Of a stretch of DNA of 64,000 nt, positions 33,887-43,230 are shown piece after piece. Below the pieces are notes generated by a model, which had not been told where the DNA came from, made no database searches, and saw nothing but the letters and a program-made list of their open reading frames with translations. The position numbers were made by a program, and so were the translations under genes. The stretch comes from CBDCWT01 sp965223305. GTDB lineage: Bacteria; Planctomycetota; Planctomycetia; Pirellulales; Pirellulaceae. Positions within the stretch are counted from its first letter, which is position 1, and the number at the start of each line of letters is the position of its first letter. The stretch is taken from positions 186,001 to 250,000 of the forward strand of contig CBDCWT010000074.1 of assembly GCA_965223305.1 (NCBI GenBank), written 5' to 3'.

Positions 33887-35146
33887 TCAGAACCGCGAGG
33901 GCGAGAACGGTGCGGCGTCGATGTGTGTCGTGTTTCCGGCGACCATCTCGGCAATCAACCTTCCGGTCGACGGCGCGAGGCTGAGTCCCAGCATGTTGTG
34001 ACCGGTTGCGAGGAAGGCGTTTTTCAGCTCCGGTGTACGGCCGATAATGGGCAGGCTGTCCCATGTCATCGGTCGCCAGCCGAACCAGGTTTCTTGAGCT
34101 TCGCCATCCACTGAAGCCATGAGGTATGGACGGGCGGAGTCCCGGAGTAATTGAATTCGGTGCGACGGAACAGATTTGTCGTAACCAGTGAACTCCATCA
34201 TTGAGCCGAGTCGGAATCCGTCCTCAAAGGGGGAGACACCGACTCTGTGCTCCGGGAACAGTATCGGATGACGAGGACCGGACTCGGGGCGAGACATCGT
34301 AATGGAATAGCCTTTTCCCGGCTGAATCGGGATGTGGCATTGTAGTTCCGATGACCAGCGAGTGCTCCACGCGCCCATCGCAAACACGAATCGATCGGCT
34401 TCCAGTTCTCCTTCTGACGTCTTGAGCGCAGTGACTCGGCCTGCGGCTTTTCGGACAGCCTGCAGCTCACAGTTTTCCAGGAATCGGACACCGTTGTTTC
34501 GTAGGTGATCTGCCCATTCCTTGTTCAGCAGGTCCGGTCGCACCGAGGTATCGCCCGCATAGTAGAAAGCTCCGGCAAGGCCGGGCTTCAAACCCCGATC
34601 GAATTCTGGAAGGTCTGCACCTTCGAGTCGTCGCGCCGTGACGCCGAAGTGCTCGGTCAGCGTTCGGTCCGTTTCCTCAAAACGCTCCATCCCGTGCTGC
34701 GTCTGTAAAACGTATAGCAGCCCGTCTTCTTTCCACTCACAGTTCAGCGAGTGCTGCGAAATCAACTGACGGTACTCATGCATCGACGCATTGAGTATCG
34801 CCTGCAAGTGCCTTCCGGTCACCAGCATCTGACGATGACTGCACCGTCTGGCGAACTGCCACATCCAATTCCACAGCGCCGGACTCAGTTGCGGTTTCAC
34901 ACGAAAAGGGGCACGCGGATTGAACAGCGACTTGATGGCCGTGCCAATCGCCCCGGGTTCAGTCAGAGGGAGCACATGGCTTGGGCAGATGAATCCACAG
35001 TTGGCGTGCGAACAGGCTCCGGCAATCGCTCCCTTGTCAATCACTGTAACATTCAATCCCGCCTTCGTCAGATAGTGAGCGCAGGCGATTCCAACAATTC
35101 CGGCGCCCACAACGATTACTGATTCATCTCGGCCGAAGGAATTCAC
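33887..35146 (-). CDS. FAD-dependent D-amino-acid (D-hydroxyproline) dehydrogenase
   Basis: A 419-residue DadA/GlyA-oxidase-like flavoprotein. The start is a GTG at 35146, with GGAGG six bases upstream, which overlaps the TGA of the epimerase gene as GTGA; the ORF extends further upstream but only into the epimerase coding region. The FAD-binding Rossmann motif VVGAGIVGIACAHYL lies at residues 12-26. A C-terminal WFGWRPMTWDSLPIIGRTPE segment followed by GHNMLGLSLAPSTGRLIAE is typical of DadA-family enzymes. With the neighbouring epimerase and DapA-family genes, the likely reaction is oxidation of cis-4-hydroxy-D-proline to 1-pyrroline-4-hydroxy-2-carboxylate. Substrate specificity is inferred from context, and a membrane or quinone partner is not visible. 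Confidence 0.88.
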   Translation of the reverse strand: MNSFGRDESVIVVGAGIVGIACAHYLTKAGLNVTVIDKGAIAGACSHANCGFICPSHVLPLTEPGAIGTAIKSLFNPRAPFRVKPQLSPALWNWMWQFARRCSHRQMLVTGRHLQAILNASMHEYRQLISQHSLNCEWKEDGLLYVLQTQHGMERFEETDRTLTEHFGVTARRLEGADLPEFDRGLKPGLAGAFYYAGDTSVRPDLLNKEWADHLRNNGVRFLENCELQAVRKAAGRVTALKTSEGELEADRFVFAMGAWSTRWSSELQCHIPIQPGKGYSITMSRPESGPRHPILFPEHRVGVSPFEDGFRLGSMMEFTGYDKSVPSHRIQLLRDSARPYLMASVDGEAQETWFGWRPMTWDSLPIIGRTPELKNAFLATGHNMLGLSLAPSTGRLIAEMVAGNTTHIDAAPFSPSRF

Positions 35147-36108
35147 CGCGACCTCCGGCCGATGCCATTGCGAAACGGATCGTCCGTCTGTTGCATCAGC
35201 GTTCCTTCGCAGCATAGGTAGGCTGTTCCGGTAATCGCGGGAATGATCTGACCGCCAGTAGCGTTCGTGTAACTCGCTTCGAAGCGGCTCCCAATGACGC
35301 TTTCCTGAATCCAGGTTTCGCCCGGTTGCAGCTTTCCATCCGCTGCAAGGCAGGCAAGTTTAGCGCTGGTGCCAGTTCCGCAGGGCGAACGGTCGTAGGC
35401 TCCGCCGGGACAATAAACGAAGTTACGACTGTGAGCGTCCGGCGCCTCGGGTGAGCCAAAGAACTCAATGTGGTCAATCTCAGCTCCGTCGGCACCGGTA
35501 ATTCCCTCGCGCCGCAACGCCTCGCGAGTGCGCTGAGCCGCGTTGGACAACACCGCGATATGTTCTAGCGTCAACGGCGCGGGCGTCCCATTGACCAGAA
35601 AGAACCAGTTACCACCCCAGGCGACGTCGCCGTTGACGGTACCAAGTCCGTCAACCTCTACGTCCAACCTAGAATACAATCGATAGCTGGGCACGTTCGT
35701 AATCGTGACTTTGTTGGGGCTGAGCAAATTGACTTCCACAACTCCAACCGGAGTCTCCAGCCGCTGGACACCCAGGCCGATTTTGCCAAGGTGGTGGAGC
35801 GTCACCGCGACTCCGATCGCGCCATGGCCACACATCCCCAAGTATCCGGTGTTGTTGAAGAAGATGACCCCCGCCGCGCACAACGAATCGGCCGTCTTGC
35901 ACAGGAGCGCTCCGACCAGTGCTTCCCAGCCGCGTGGTTCGTCGATGACGCACTGCCGAAAGTGGTCCGCTGTATCGTGAAGGTAGCTTACTTGGTCGCT
36001 CAACGAAGCGGCCCCCAGTTCGGGACCGCCAGCGATGATGACTCGTGTCGGTTCGCCTGCAGTGTGCGAGTCGATAAATCGAATTCCAGTCGATTGACCG
36101 CGCATCAT
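35143..36108 (-). CDS. 4-hydroxyproline 2-epimerase (proline racemase family)
   Basis: A 321-residue proline-racemase-family protein. The ATG at 36108 overlaps the upstream gene's stop as ATGA; longer in-frame starts lie inside that gene. Both catalytic positions are cysteines: Cys93 in GMCGHGAIG and Cys243 in SPCGTGTSAKLA. A Cys/Cys pair indicates an epimerase or racemase rather than the trans-3-hydroxyproline dehydratases, which carry Ser or Thr. The N-terminal IDSHTAGEPTRV motif is standard. It is expected to interconvert trans-4-hydroxy-L-proline and cis-4-hydroxy-D-proline, the first step of bacterial hydroxyproline catabolism; the flanking oxidase and DapA-like genes support hydroxyproline over proline. 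Confidence 0.92.
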   Translation of the reverse strand: MMRGQSTGIRFIDSHTAGEPTRVIIAGGPELGAASLSDQVSYLHDTADHFRQCVIDEPRGWEALVGALLCKTADSLCAAGVIFFNNTGYLGMCGHGAIGVAVTLHHLGKIGLGVQRLETPVGVVEVNLLSPNKVTITNVPSYRLYSRLDVEVDGLGTVNGDVAWGGNWFFLVNGTPAPLTLEHIAVLSNAAQRTREALRREGITGADGAEIDHIEFFGSPEAPDAHSRNFVYCPGGAYDRSPCGTGTSAKLACLAADGKLQPGETWIQESVIGSRFEASYTNATGGQIIPAITGTAYLCCEGTLMQQTDDPFRNGIGRRSR

Positions 36109-37049
36109 GCTTTCCCTGGCCAGACTTCCCACCAGCTGCGAAAGGCCTTCCACTGTTGCTCAAGAAAGCCTCGCTGGGAGTCGCTGAGTGCATCCGACTT
36201 GTTGAAATGGTGCTGGTATTCCGAGTCGCCTTCGAGAACCATCAGCTGCTTGTAATAGAGCACCAGATCTGGACCTTCATCGTACATCGACAGCACGGCA
36301 AGAGCGTCTTCCAGTTCGAGAGCGAGGCGCCTGGCTTCAGCGTCTCCTGCTGCAGCCTTTTCGCACAACTCGAACAAACGAAGCACTTCACGAGGCAAGG
36401 CGTTGCCCACGCCGGTGATCGCACCGACCGCGCCGCATCGCATCATGCCATGAAACACCTGCGTATCCACGCCAACCATTAGCGCGAGATCAGGATTGCC
36501 GCTCGTAATGTGCTCGGCTGCATAAGTCAGCGATTCCGCTCCGCCGAATTCCTTGAAACCAACCAGGTTCGGAAACTCACGCCGCAAATCGAAGAACAAT
36601 TCGGCCTTTGTTTCGAAGCCGTAGTAAGGACTGTTGTAAATCACCGCTGGCAGATCGACAGCCGCTTTCAGGATGCCTGCGAAGTGAGCTCGCTGAGCGG
36701 CGGTCGAACTTCCTCGTGAAAGCACTCGCGGGATGACCATCAATCCAGCGGCACCGACAGCCTTCGCATGTGCGGCGTGTGCCGAGGCCAATGCCGAGTT
36801 CTGGGCACCAGTCCCGACCACAACCGGAACGTCAGCTTCGACTAGTCGTTGCACGCCCTCCTGCCGCTGGGCGTCTGTCAACAGCGGCCAGTCACCCATC
36901 GAACCGCAATACACGACGGCGTGCATTCCCACCTCGATCAGCTCTCGGCCCTTGGCAACGAGAGCGTCAAAATCAGGTTCGCCCCGGTCGTTGCACGGCG
37001 TCATCATGGCAGGAATGCAACCGCGGAAAATGCACGGCCGTTTTTTCAT
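36105..37049 (-). CDS. DapA-family lyase, probable 1-pyrroline-4-hydroxy-2-carboxylate deaminase
   Basis: A 314-residue dihydrodipicolinate-synthase/N-acetylneuraminate-lyase family protein from the ATG at 37049 (MKKRPCIFRGCIPAMMTPC). The frame is open upstream to a TTG at 37142, but that extension lacks family similarity. The Schiff-base lysine is Lys166 (NLVGFKEFGG) and the partner tyrosine is Tyr138 (AVIYNSPYYG). True DapA lysine-pathway enzymes are not placed in such operons; with a hydroxyproline epimerase and a D-amino-acid dehydrogenase the expected job is deamination of 1-pyrroline-4-hydroxy-2-carboxylate to alpha-ketoglutarate semialdehyde. The semialdehyde dehydrogenase that would finish the pathway is not in this window. 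Confidence 0.87.
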   Translation of the reverse strand: MKKRPCIFRGCIPAMMTPCNDRGEPDFDALVAKGRELIEVGMHAVVYCGSMGDWPLLTDAQRQEGVQRLVEADVPVVVGTGAQNSALASAHAAHAKAVGAAGLMVIPRVLSRGSSTAAQRAHFAGILKAAVDLPAVIYNSPYYGFETKAELFFDLRREFPNLVGFKEFGGAESLTYAAEHITSGNPDLALMVGVDTQVFHGMMRCGAVGAITGVGNALPREVLRLFELCEKAAAGDAEARRLALELEDALAVLSMYDEGPDLVLYYKQLMVLEGDSEYQHHFNKSDALSDSQRGFLEQQWKAFRSWWEVWPGKA

Positions 37050-37138
37050 AACGGTAGTCCACACTTTGGCTGGGGGAGCAGATTCGTTGAGACAGCCGAT
37101 CTCCTGTAGACACCAAGCCGTTCCAACACCTTGTCTCG

Positions 37139-37714
37139 TCAAAAGTCAACTTTGGAAAGGGAGCCCGCGCGCGCCTTCTTTCGCCGCCTTTTCCATTTTG
37201 CGAAGTGGGGCAGAAGGAACAGATAGATCCCCGTTGCCCACAACACGCCAAGCACGAGCGCGCAGGGAAGGAACACCCAGAGTTTGGCGCGATCATGGAA
37301 GAAGCTACCGTCGTGAATGCTTTCAATCAAGTCTGATCGCCGATAGGCAACCTGAAGAACGTAACCGGTATTCAAATCTAATTGAATCTCCCAGCGGTTC
37401 TTGCAACGCACTTTCAACATACCTTTGGCTGGACGTACGTCGAGACGGTCAATGTCATCCCAGCTATTGACTTCCGCTTTGGGGACTTCTCGAGCCGCTG
37501 CTAGAACTTGATCGAAGCTGAGAGACAGGTCCCTGCTGGACCCCTCCCGCGTCGGCGGTTGAATCCAGGCGGACTCTTTTTTCAGTTGCAGAATCACACC
37601 AGTGACGATGATTACCGCCACCGGTAAGGCAACGAGAATCGAGCCCCAACGGTGGATGTCGCGATTCAGTTTCGAGAGCTTAATCTTAATAATGATGTCA
37701 GCTTTCACATCCAA
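37139..37714 (-). CDS. PepSY-associated TM helix protein
   Basis: A 191-residue inner-membrane protein with a cytoplasmic basic N-terminus (LNRDIHRWGS), a first TM helix (ILVALPVAVIIVTGVILQLK), a periplasmic PepSY-like segment, and a second helix near the C-terminus (WVFLPCALVLGVLWATGIYLFL) followed by a KRRRKK tail. The HRW motif ahead of the first helix is the hallmark of PepSY-TM proteins. The start is a TTG at 37714; a GTG at 37708 is also possible. It precedes the hydroxyproline genes on the same strand with a 90-bp gap and may be co-transcribed. PepSY-TM proteins are linked to iron uptake or reductase functions; the role here is unknown. Confidence 0.82.
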   Translation of the reverse strand: MDVKADIIIKIKLSKLNRDIHRWGSILVALPVAVIIVTGVILQLKKESAWIQPPTREGSSRDLSLSFDQVLAAAREVPKAEVNSWDDIDRLDVRPAKGMLKVRCKNRWEIQLDLNTGYVLQVAYRRSDLIESIHDGSFFHDRAKLWVFLPCALVLGVLWATGIYLFLLPHFAKWKRRRKKARAGSLSKVDF

Positions 37715-37782
37715 TGGACAAGCAAGAACTTCCCCACTCGGTCACACACGCACTGCGTTTGTTTCCGTGTTTCGTGGGAGGT

Positions 37783-40700
37783 TCAATTCGTCGCCGGCAG
37801 CCTGCGGCCAGATGTCCAGGGAGCTCCTGCTTCGTCGAGTCTGTCGAGTATCTGTTGAAACTCTCCCTCGAGCAGGTTCTTCAGAGTTTCGGCCGCAGTC
37901 ACGAACTGGTCCCGTCCAATTTCATACTGGCGACGATGCGTATTGGTGGGCCCATGCGTCTGACGCAGCGTTCCCGACAACGCGATTTGAACACGGTCTA
38001 TGATGGACAACGGAGCTGTCTGACTGCGCGCTGCTCGTGTGCGGTCACCGGTGAGTTGATCCTGAATGTCCAGGAGTTTCAGTTCAAGGCCACGCGAGTC
38101 ATCGTATAGTTTCTGGTCCAACGTTCGTGTGTTCTTGACGACCTGCTTGATCTCGCCAAGCTGAGACAGCACTTCCGCCAGCTTTCGTGTTGCGCCGACC
38201 GCGTCACGCTGCAGTTGACCGACCTGCATCTGGAAAGCCAACGTCTGTGCTCGATCTTGGCGCGGCAAGCTTGCTTCGCTGATCGGCACGACGTCAAAGG
38301 TCTGCGGTGTACCGATGTCGGTGTCGACATCGTCGATACGTTTGGTCGCTGAAACCGAGTACTTACCCGGCGTGACCAAGGGGCCCACTCCCCCCCTGCC
38401 CGTGAACGCCGAATACCGCAAATCCCAGGCGATCCGGTGCATACCCGAGGACGCCGGGCCGCTGAAGCGATTAACCACGTCGCCCGCACTGTCCTTGATG
38501 TTGAAGGTAATTACTGGATCCTCCTCACGTTCCTCTTTTTTGAGTTCATCCCAGCCGGGGTAGATGTTGTCACCTCCGGTCTGCTTGGCCTTGTTCTCCT
38601 TTGCCTGTCGCTTTGATTTGCGGGTCTCGAGGCCATCTCGTAGATAATATGTAATGACCGCGCCGAAAGGTGGATTGTCGGCCGCAAAAAAACCGTCTCC
38701 CTGTGATCCTTTCGGTCCTCCTAACGGTCGGTCCTGAATGTAGAGCAGCGCTTTGCGAACCGGGAATATCGCGAATTCCTCTTGCTTAAGAAACTCAGCG
38801 TCGATCTGCCGCAGTGGTGAATAGTCATCCAGTACGTAGAAACCGCGGCCAAAGGATGCGCCGACAAGATCGTTCTCGCGCCGCTGGATCTCCAGATCCC
38901 GAAAAGGAATTGTGGGGCTGCCGGAGAGCTTGATCCAATGCTGGCCCGCGTCGCGGCAATAGAAGATGCCGAATTCCGTGCCGACAAAGAACAGGTCCTT
39001 CAGTTCGTGATCTTGAATGATCCGCCACACCACGTGCCTTGCGGGCAAATCGGACGCGATCGAATCCCACGTTCGGCCCCGGTTGCGACTGCGAAGGACG
39101 TACGGCTTAAGGTCACCGGTCTTGTGGTTGTCGAACACCGCATACACCGTATCTGCATCGTACAGATCCGCCTTCACATCGTTGACAAAGGAAAACTCGG
39201 GAACACCGTAAACTCTCTCGATCTTGCGCCACGTCTGCCCGCCGTCTTCGGTGACCTGAATCAGGCCATCGTCCGTTCCCACATAGATGAGCCCTTCTTG
39301 GATTGGCGATTCGCTGATGCAAGTGATGTTTCCGTATTGCGACATTGCGGAGAGATCGAACATGGCATCGATACTCCACACACGTCCCATGACTGGTAAG
39401 GTGAATCGGTCACGGTTGCGAGACAGATCTGGGCTGATGGTTTTCCACGAGTCACCGCGATCGTCGCTCTGGTGGAGTCTCTTCGACCCGAAGTACAGCC
39501 GCTTGTGGGAATGAGGACTTATCAGAATGGGTGAATCCCAGTTGTATCTCAGTTCTTCTTCGCCCGCCTGGGGCCGCGGCCGGATGTCAATGGATTCACC
39601 CGTGAGGCGATCGACACGGCGCAGGTACCCTTGCTGTGATTCAGAATAGATGACGTTGGGATCCGTAGGATCAATGGCGCAGTCATGGCCGTCCCCGCCG
39701 ATTGTGATCCGCCAATCACTGTTGCGGATGCCGATGTTGTTCTTGGTTCGCGTCGGCCCGTATTGCGTGTTGTTGTCTTGCGTCCCGCCAATGACGTGAT
39801 AGAAAGGCTCGTCATAGTCGACATCGACTTTGTAGAACTGCGTCAGCGGCAGGTTCGCGGTGAACAGAAATGTTTTGCCACGATCCCAGCTTCGATAAAG
39901 CCCCCCGTCACAACCTACCAACAGAAAGTCCGGATCGGTGGGATGAAAAGCGACGGCGTGGTTGTCGACATGCTTGTGCGGACTTTCGACATCCTCAAAG
40001 TTCTTTCCGCCGTCCGTAGTTCTACCGAGCTGGACGTTGGCGTGATAGAACACATCGAAGCGGTGTGGATCTACGTAAATCTCCTGGTAGTAGTGCGGAC
40101 CGGTTCCACCGCTGGTGTAATCGCTCATTTTGGACCAGCTCGCTCCACCATCCGCGGAACGCCAGATTCCTCCGCTGCGGCCGGCGAGTTCAATCGTTGC
40201 GTACACGACATTTGGTTTTTGAGGTGAGACAGCGAGCGAGATTTTGCCCTTGTCTTTGGCAGGCAAACCGTTCTGTAACTCGATCCACGTCTCACCGGCG
40301 TCGGTCGACTTGAAGATGCCGGACTCAGGGCCGCCGTCGATCAGTGCCCAGACCGTGCGATGTCGCTGATGAGTCGCAGCGTAGAGTACATCCGCGTCCG
40401 TCGGATCCATGACCACATCGGTGACACCGGTCCATTTGCCCTTCGTCAGAACGGCGGACCACGTCTGGCCACCATCGATTGTCTTGAACAAACCTCGTTG
40501 GCCACCCGCTGACCACAGCGGCCCCTGCGCGGCGACGTAGACCGTCTTTGAATCGTGAGGATGGACTACAATCTTTGAAATATGTTCGGACTCTTTCAAG
40601 CCAACGTTGGTAAACGTCTTACCGGCGTCATGGCTCACATAGACTCCGTCGCCGTAACCAACATGGCGTCCACTGACGTTTTCGCCTGTCCCTACCCAAA

Positions 40701-41034
40701 CGGTGTGGCGATTGCTGGGATCGATGGTGACGCAGCCGAGCGAATAAGAAGGGTAGTCGTCAAAGATAGGCGTCCAGGTGGTACCTGCGTTTTCGGTTTT
40801 CCAGAGGTTTCCCGAACCCACAGCCACATACCAGGTGTTTGGCTTTGTCGGATCCACGGCGATATCGGCGATCCGTCCCGACATGAACGCGGGTCCGATC
40901 GAACGAAGTTTCAAGGCGCTGACGTCGGCTGCTGCGAGCGGATCGACGGGTGACTTCTTGGGATCTTCATCTGCAGAAGCGAGAACGCCTGACATGGCTA
41001 GAATCAAGGGTACGGAGTGGAGGATGCGGGTCAT
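37783..41034 (-). CDS. Exported sortilin/BNR-repeat glycosidase-like protein
   Basis: A 1,083-residue protein with a short signal peptide (MTRILHSVPLILAMSGVLASA). At least ten Asp-box/BNR motifs of the S-x-D-x-G-x-TW type run through residues of about 70-720 (KTENAGTTWTP, VSHDAGKTFTNV, KTIDGGQTWSAV, KSTDAGETWIEL, RSADGGASWSKM, QSDDRGDSWKTI, VTEDGGQTWRKI, RSRNRGRTWDSI, CRDAGQHWIKL), giving a ten-bladed VPS10/sortilin-type propeller. The C-terminal 300 residues include a beta-sandwich resembling a T9SS- or FlgD-like Ig segment, then a helical tail. Planctomycetes have many such proteins annotated as glycosyl hydrolases without proof. It lies 114 bp downstream of the M14 peptidase gene on the same strand. 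Confidence 0.87.
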   Translation of the reverse strand: MTRILHSVPLILAMSGVLASADEDPKKSPVDPLAAADVSALKLRSIGPAFMSGRIADIAVDPTKPNTWYVAVGSGNLWKTENAGTTWTPIFDDYPSYSLGCVTIDPSNRHTVWVGTGENVSGRHVGYGDGVYVSHDAGKTFTNVGLKESEHISKIVVHPHDSKTVYVAAQGPLWSAGGQRGLFKTIDGGQTWSAVLTKGKWTGVTDVVMDPTDADVLYAATHQRHRTVWALIDGGPESGIFKSTDAGETWIELQNGLPAKDKGKISLAVSPQKPNVVYATIELAGRSGGIWRSADGGASWSKMSDYTSGGTGPHYYQEIYVDPHRFDVFYHANVQLGRTTDGGKNFEDVESPHKHVDNHAVAFHPTDPDFLLVGCDGGLYRSWDRGKTFLFTANLPLTQFYKVDVDYDEPFYHVIGGTQDNNTQYGPTRTKNNIGIRNSDWRITIGGDGHDCAIDPTDPNVIYSESQQGYLRRVDRLTGESIDIRPRPQAGEEELRYNWDSPILISPHSHKRLYFGSKRLHQSDDRGDSWKTISPDLSRNRDRFTLPVMGRVWSIDAMFDLSAMSQYGNITCISESPIQEGLIYVGTDDGLIQVTEDGGQTWRKIERVYGVPEFSFVNDVKADLYDADTVYAVFDNHKTGDLKPYVLRSRNRGRTWDSIASDLPARHVVWRIIQDHELKDLFFVGTEFGIFYCRDAGQHWIKLSGSPTIPFRDLEIQRRENDLVGASFGRGFYVLDDYSPLRQIDAEFLKQEEFAIFPVRKALLYIQDRPLGGPKGSQGDGFFAADNPPFGAVITYYLRDGLETRKSKRQAKENKAKQTGGDNIYPGWDELKKEEREEDPVITFNIKDSAGDVVNRFSGPASSGMHRIAWDLRYSAFTGRGGVGPLVTPGKYSVSATKRIDDVDTDIGTPQTFDVVPISEASLPRQDRAQTLAFQMQVGQLQRDAVGATRKLAEVLSQLGEIKQVVKNTRTLDQKLYDDSRGLELKLLDIQDQLTGDRTRAARSQTAPLSIIDRVQIALSGTLRQTHGPTNTHRRQYEIGRDQFVTAAETLKNLLEGEFQQILDRLDEAGAPWTSGRRLPATN

Positions 41035-41147
41035 GTTGTCGCCTCTGTGTGTAGAGCTGGACTAGATAGCGATTCTTCCTAGTTTGAGTACCGCGCTCCC
41101 CGTGTGCAACAAAACGCGGCATTTCTGGACGTAACGTCTCGATTCCA

Positions 41148-42716
41148 TCAGAGACCGGGAACAGGCTTTGGAAACCGAAGTACCGGGATGTCTTTGCCAA
41201 CCGCCAATTCATCATCCAGGAAATTCCACGTACAAAAGCCGTCTTCGGACTGGGGTTCCAGCAGGTAGGCGGCGAGCGTTCCAAGCGGTTGTCCGGTGCG
41301 CACGATCGGCGTGCCCGCCTCGATCGTACGTGTTTCAACACGAGGAGTTACTTCGAGAGTAACAAGTCGACGCCCTTCGTATTCTTGTCGAGCACGTTTC
41401 AGATCATCGACACGATAAACCTCGACTTCGATTTCCAGATCTTGCTTCAACGCCTTCACTGCGATGCCATGTAGTTTGAGCCGGTTATGAACTTCCGCTA
41501 GTCGTTTTGGAACGACGTAGCCAAACGGCCGAGCGACGGACAGCGTCGGCTCGCTCAGGTCGTTGTAAAAAAGAGTGTACGTCTTTGGTTTACCAGCGTC
41601 ACCTCGGTTGCGTGGATTGTCATACCCCAGAATCTCTATTGGGGCCTTTCCAAAATCTGGCCGACGACGTAGGGCAACCAGGTTGTTGTCGGAAGGATGG
41701 TTGCCCAGCTCCGTTGTGCGCTGTTTTGCCTTCACGCGAAGCTGTCTTACGACCTCCTTATTGTTGGAGACGAATTGAAAGCAGTGCCTCACAAACTCCC
41801 GCGTTGCCAAGACACGATCCTTGTAGGTCGCGTACGAATACGCCTCGGACAAGATTGAAATGTGGTGGCGCATTCCGACGGAATGCGTGCTATAGCGAGG
41901 TAGTGCGTCGTCGATGATCCAGCGATCGCCACGAATGTTGCCATAGACAGTCGTCTCGTAGCCCGTGTTCTCACGCATCGTCTTGGTAACCCAAGGCAGT
42001 AACTCATATCGAGTAAGCTTGCGAAGCTCGTTGTCGCAAGCCGGATGTCGCTGTCCGTCGTACGTCAGTGTGTATCGATGTCGCGATCCGTTGGTCGTGT
42101 GCAGATCCATCGCGATGGCAGGGTCCCACCGATTGAGCACTCTCATTACGGCCTGGGCAGCGGGAGTGTCAAGTTTGGTAAAGTCACGATTGATGTTCAA
42201 ACCCATCGCATTGGCGCGCGTGCCCATGCCCAAAATGGGGCCTAACTGTCCGCGCCGGTTCTCCGGAGACATCCGGTCATTTCCATCCGCGTTGAGCAAA
42301 GGCAGAAAGACGATAACCAAGTTCTTTAGGAGTGGATGATCTGTCGTTGTGATCAACTCACGCGCGAGCATCAGCGTCGCCGGCTTGCCACACACTTCGC
42401 CGGAGTGAATTCCAGCCCACGCAAAAGCAACCAGCCGGTCACCGACCTCGGCAGGAGTCTTGACCGGCGGGTCGGCGATCACCATGATCGGCAACGCCTT
42501 CTTCTCGAACGTCTTTCCCGCAACTTCGACGTGTATCAACGGCGATCGGTCGGCAAGACGAAGTACCATTTGTGTTACTTCGTCGTGAGTCGATGTCGCG
42601 CGCCAACCACTTCGTTCTGCGACCGTCAACAGATCTCCGGGAACCTCCGGGGTTTGGGCAATCAGCGGCGTTACCGATCCAACAAACAGATGCAGGCACG
42701 TCAGAACTCTTTTCAT
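41148..42716 (-). CDS. Exported M14-family zinc carboxypeptidase
   Basis: A 522-residue secreted metallopeptidase. The ATG at 42716 has GGGAGAAG upstream. The signal peptide ends near PLIAQ. Zinc ligands are His104 and Glu107 (AGIHSGEVCGK) and His206 (AMDLHTTNG); the Arg of NINRDF (177) fits substrate binding, and Glu291 (ILSEAYSY) is the probable catalytic glutamate, so the active site looks intact. The peptidase domain ends at about 340; the remaining 180 residues form a beta-rich accessory domain typical of planctomycetal M14 proteins. It could release C-terminal amino acids from peptides taken from the environment; a link with the hydroxyproline genes downstream is inference. Confidence 0.9.
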   Translation of the reverse strand: MKRVLTCLHLFVGSVTPLIAQTPEVPGDLLTVAERSGWRATSTHDEVTQMVLRLADRSPLIHVEVAGKTFEKKALPIMVIADPPVKTPAEVGDRLVAFAWAGIHSGEVCGKPATLMLARELITTTDHPLLKNLVIVFLPLLNADGNDRMSPENRRGQLGPILGMGTRANAMGLNINRDFTKLDTPAAQAVMRVLNRWDPAIAMDLHTTNGSRHRYTLTYDGQRHPACDNELRKLTRYELLPWVTKTMRENTGYETTVYGNIRGDRWIIDDALPRYSTHSVGMRHHISILSEAYSYATYKDRVLATREFVRHCFQFVSNNKEVVRQLRVKAKQRTTELGNHPSDNNLVALRRRPDFGKAPIEILGYDNPRNRGDAGKPKTYTLFYNDLSEPTLSVARPFGYVVPKRLAEVHNRLKLHGIAVKALKQDLEIEVEVYRVDDLKRARQEYEGRRLVTLEVTPRVETRTIEAGTPIVRTGQPLGTLAAYLLEPQSEDGFCTWNFLDDELAVGKDIPVLRFPKPVPGL

Positions 42717-43230
42717 GAAACTTCTCCCGTTCCTGTCGACTACTCCCGGCTTCGGGACGAGGGTCCCCGGACATCACAAACCGCTCAGAACCTGGCATCC
42801 TGTGGATTCTTGTAGGCTGTGTCAAGCGAGCCGGATTCAGTCTACGGTCAGAGCAAACAGAGTAGATGGTAAAACGGTGACGTCCACCAGCTGCCTCTGC
42901 GGCAACTCGTGCTGGTGGTAGACTGGAGCCTCGGGACTTGCTCGTGCGGAGCCTCGGAGCGACCTCACGCATGCGAGGTCGTGCAGCTTCTGACTTGGTG
43001 CGTGATTTCGTGTTTCTTCACTCTCCCCTCGGGGAGAGTCGGCCCGAAGGGCCGGAGAGGGGGCACTCGCCGGACGCTACGTGTCGGTTTCGCTGGAGAA
43101 CCGTGGGCTAACGCCCAGCGGCTGATTTGCAGCGTAGCCGAACTCGCCAGAGTTTGGCGGATTGCATGAAGCGTAAAGGCTGCACCATCTCATGCAGGGG
43201 AGGTTAAAAACTGGTGAATAAGGAGACACA
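42717..43230. repeat. Intergenic region with repeat mosaic, third cluster
   Basis: From about 42955 to 43165 the same modules as at 2.7-3.5 kb are seen: GCGAGGTCGTGCAGCT, the CTCTCCCCTCGGGGAGAG hairpin with GGGCCGGAGAGGGG, GTGGGCTAACGCCCAGCGGC and CGAACTCGCCAGAGTTTGGC. The order matches 2,700-2,903 but with the middle part shortened. The region separates divergent genes (M14 peptidase on minus, Gfo/Idh on plus) and so must hold both promoters, but no clear promoter could be picked. Confidence 0.65.
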
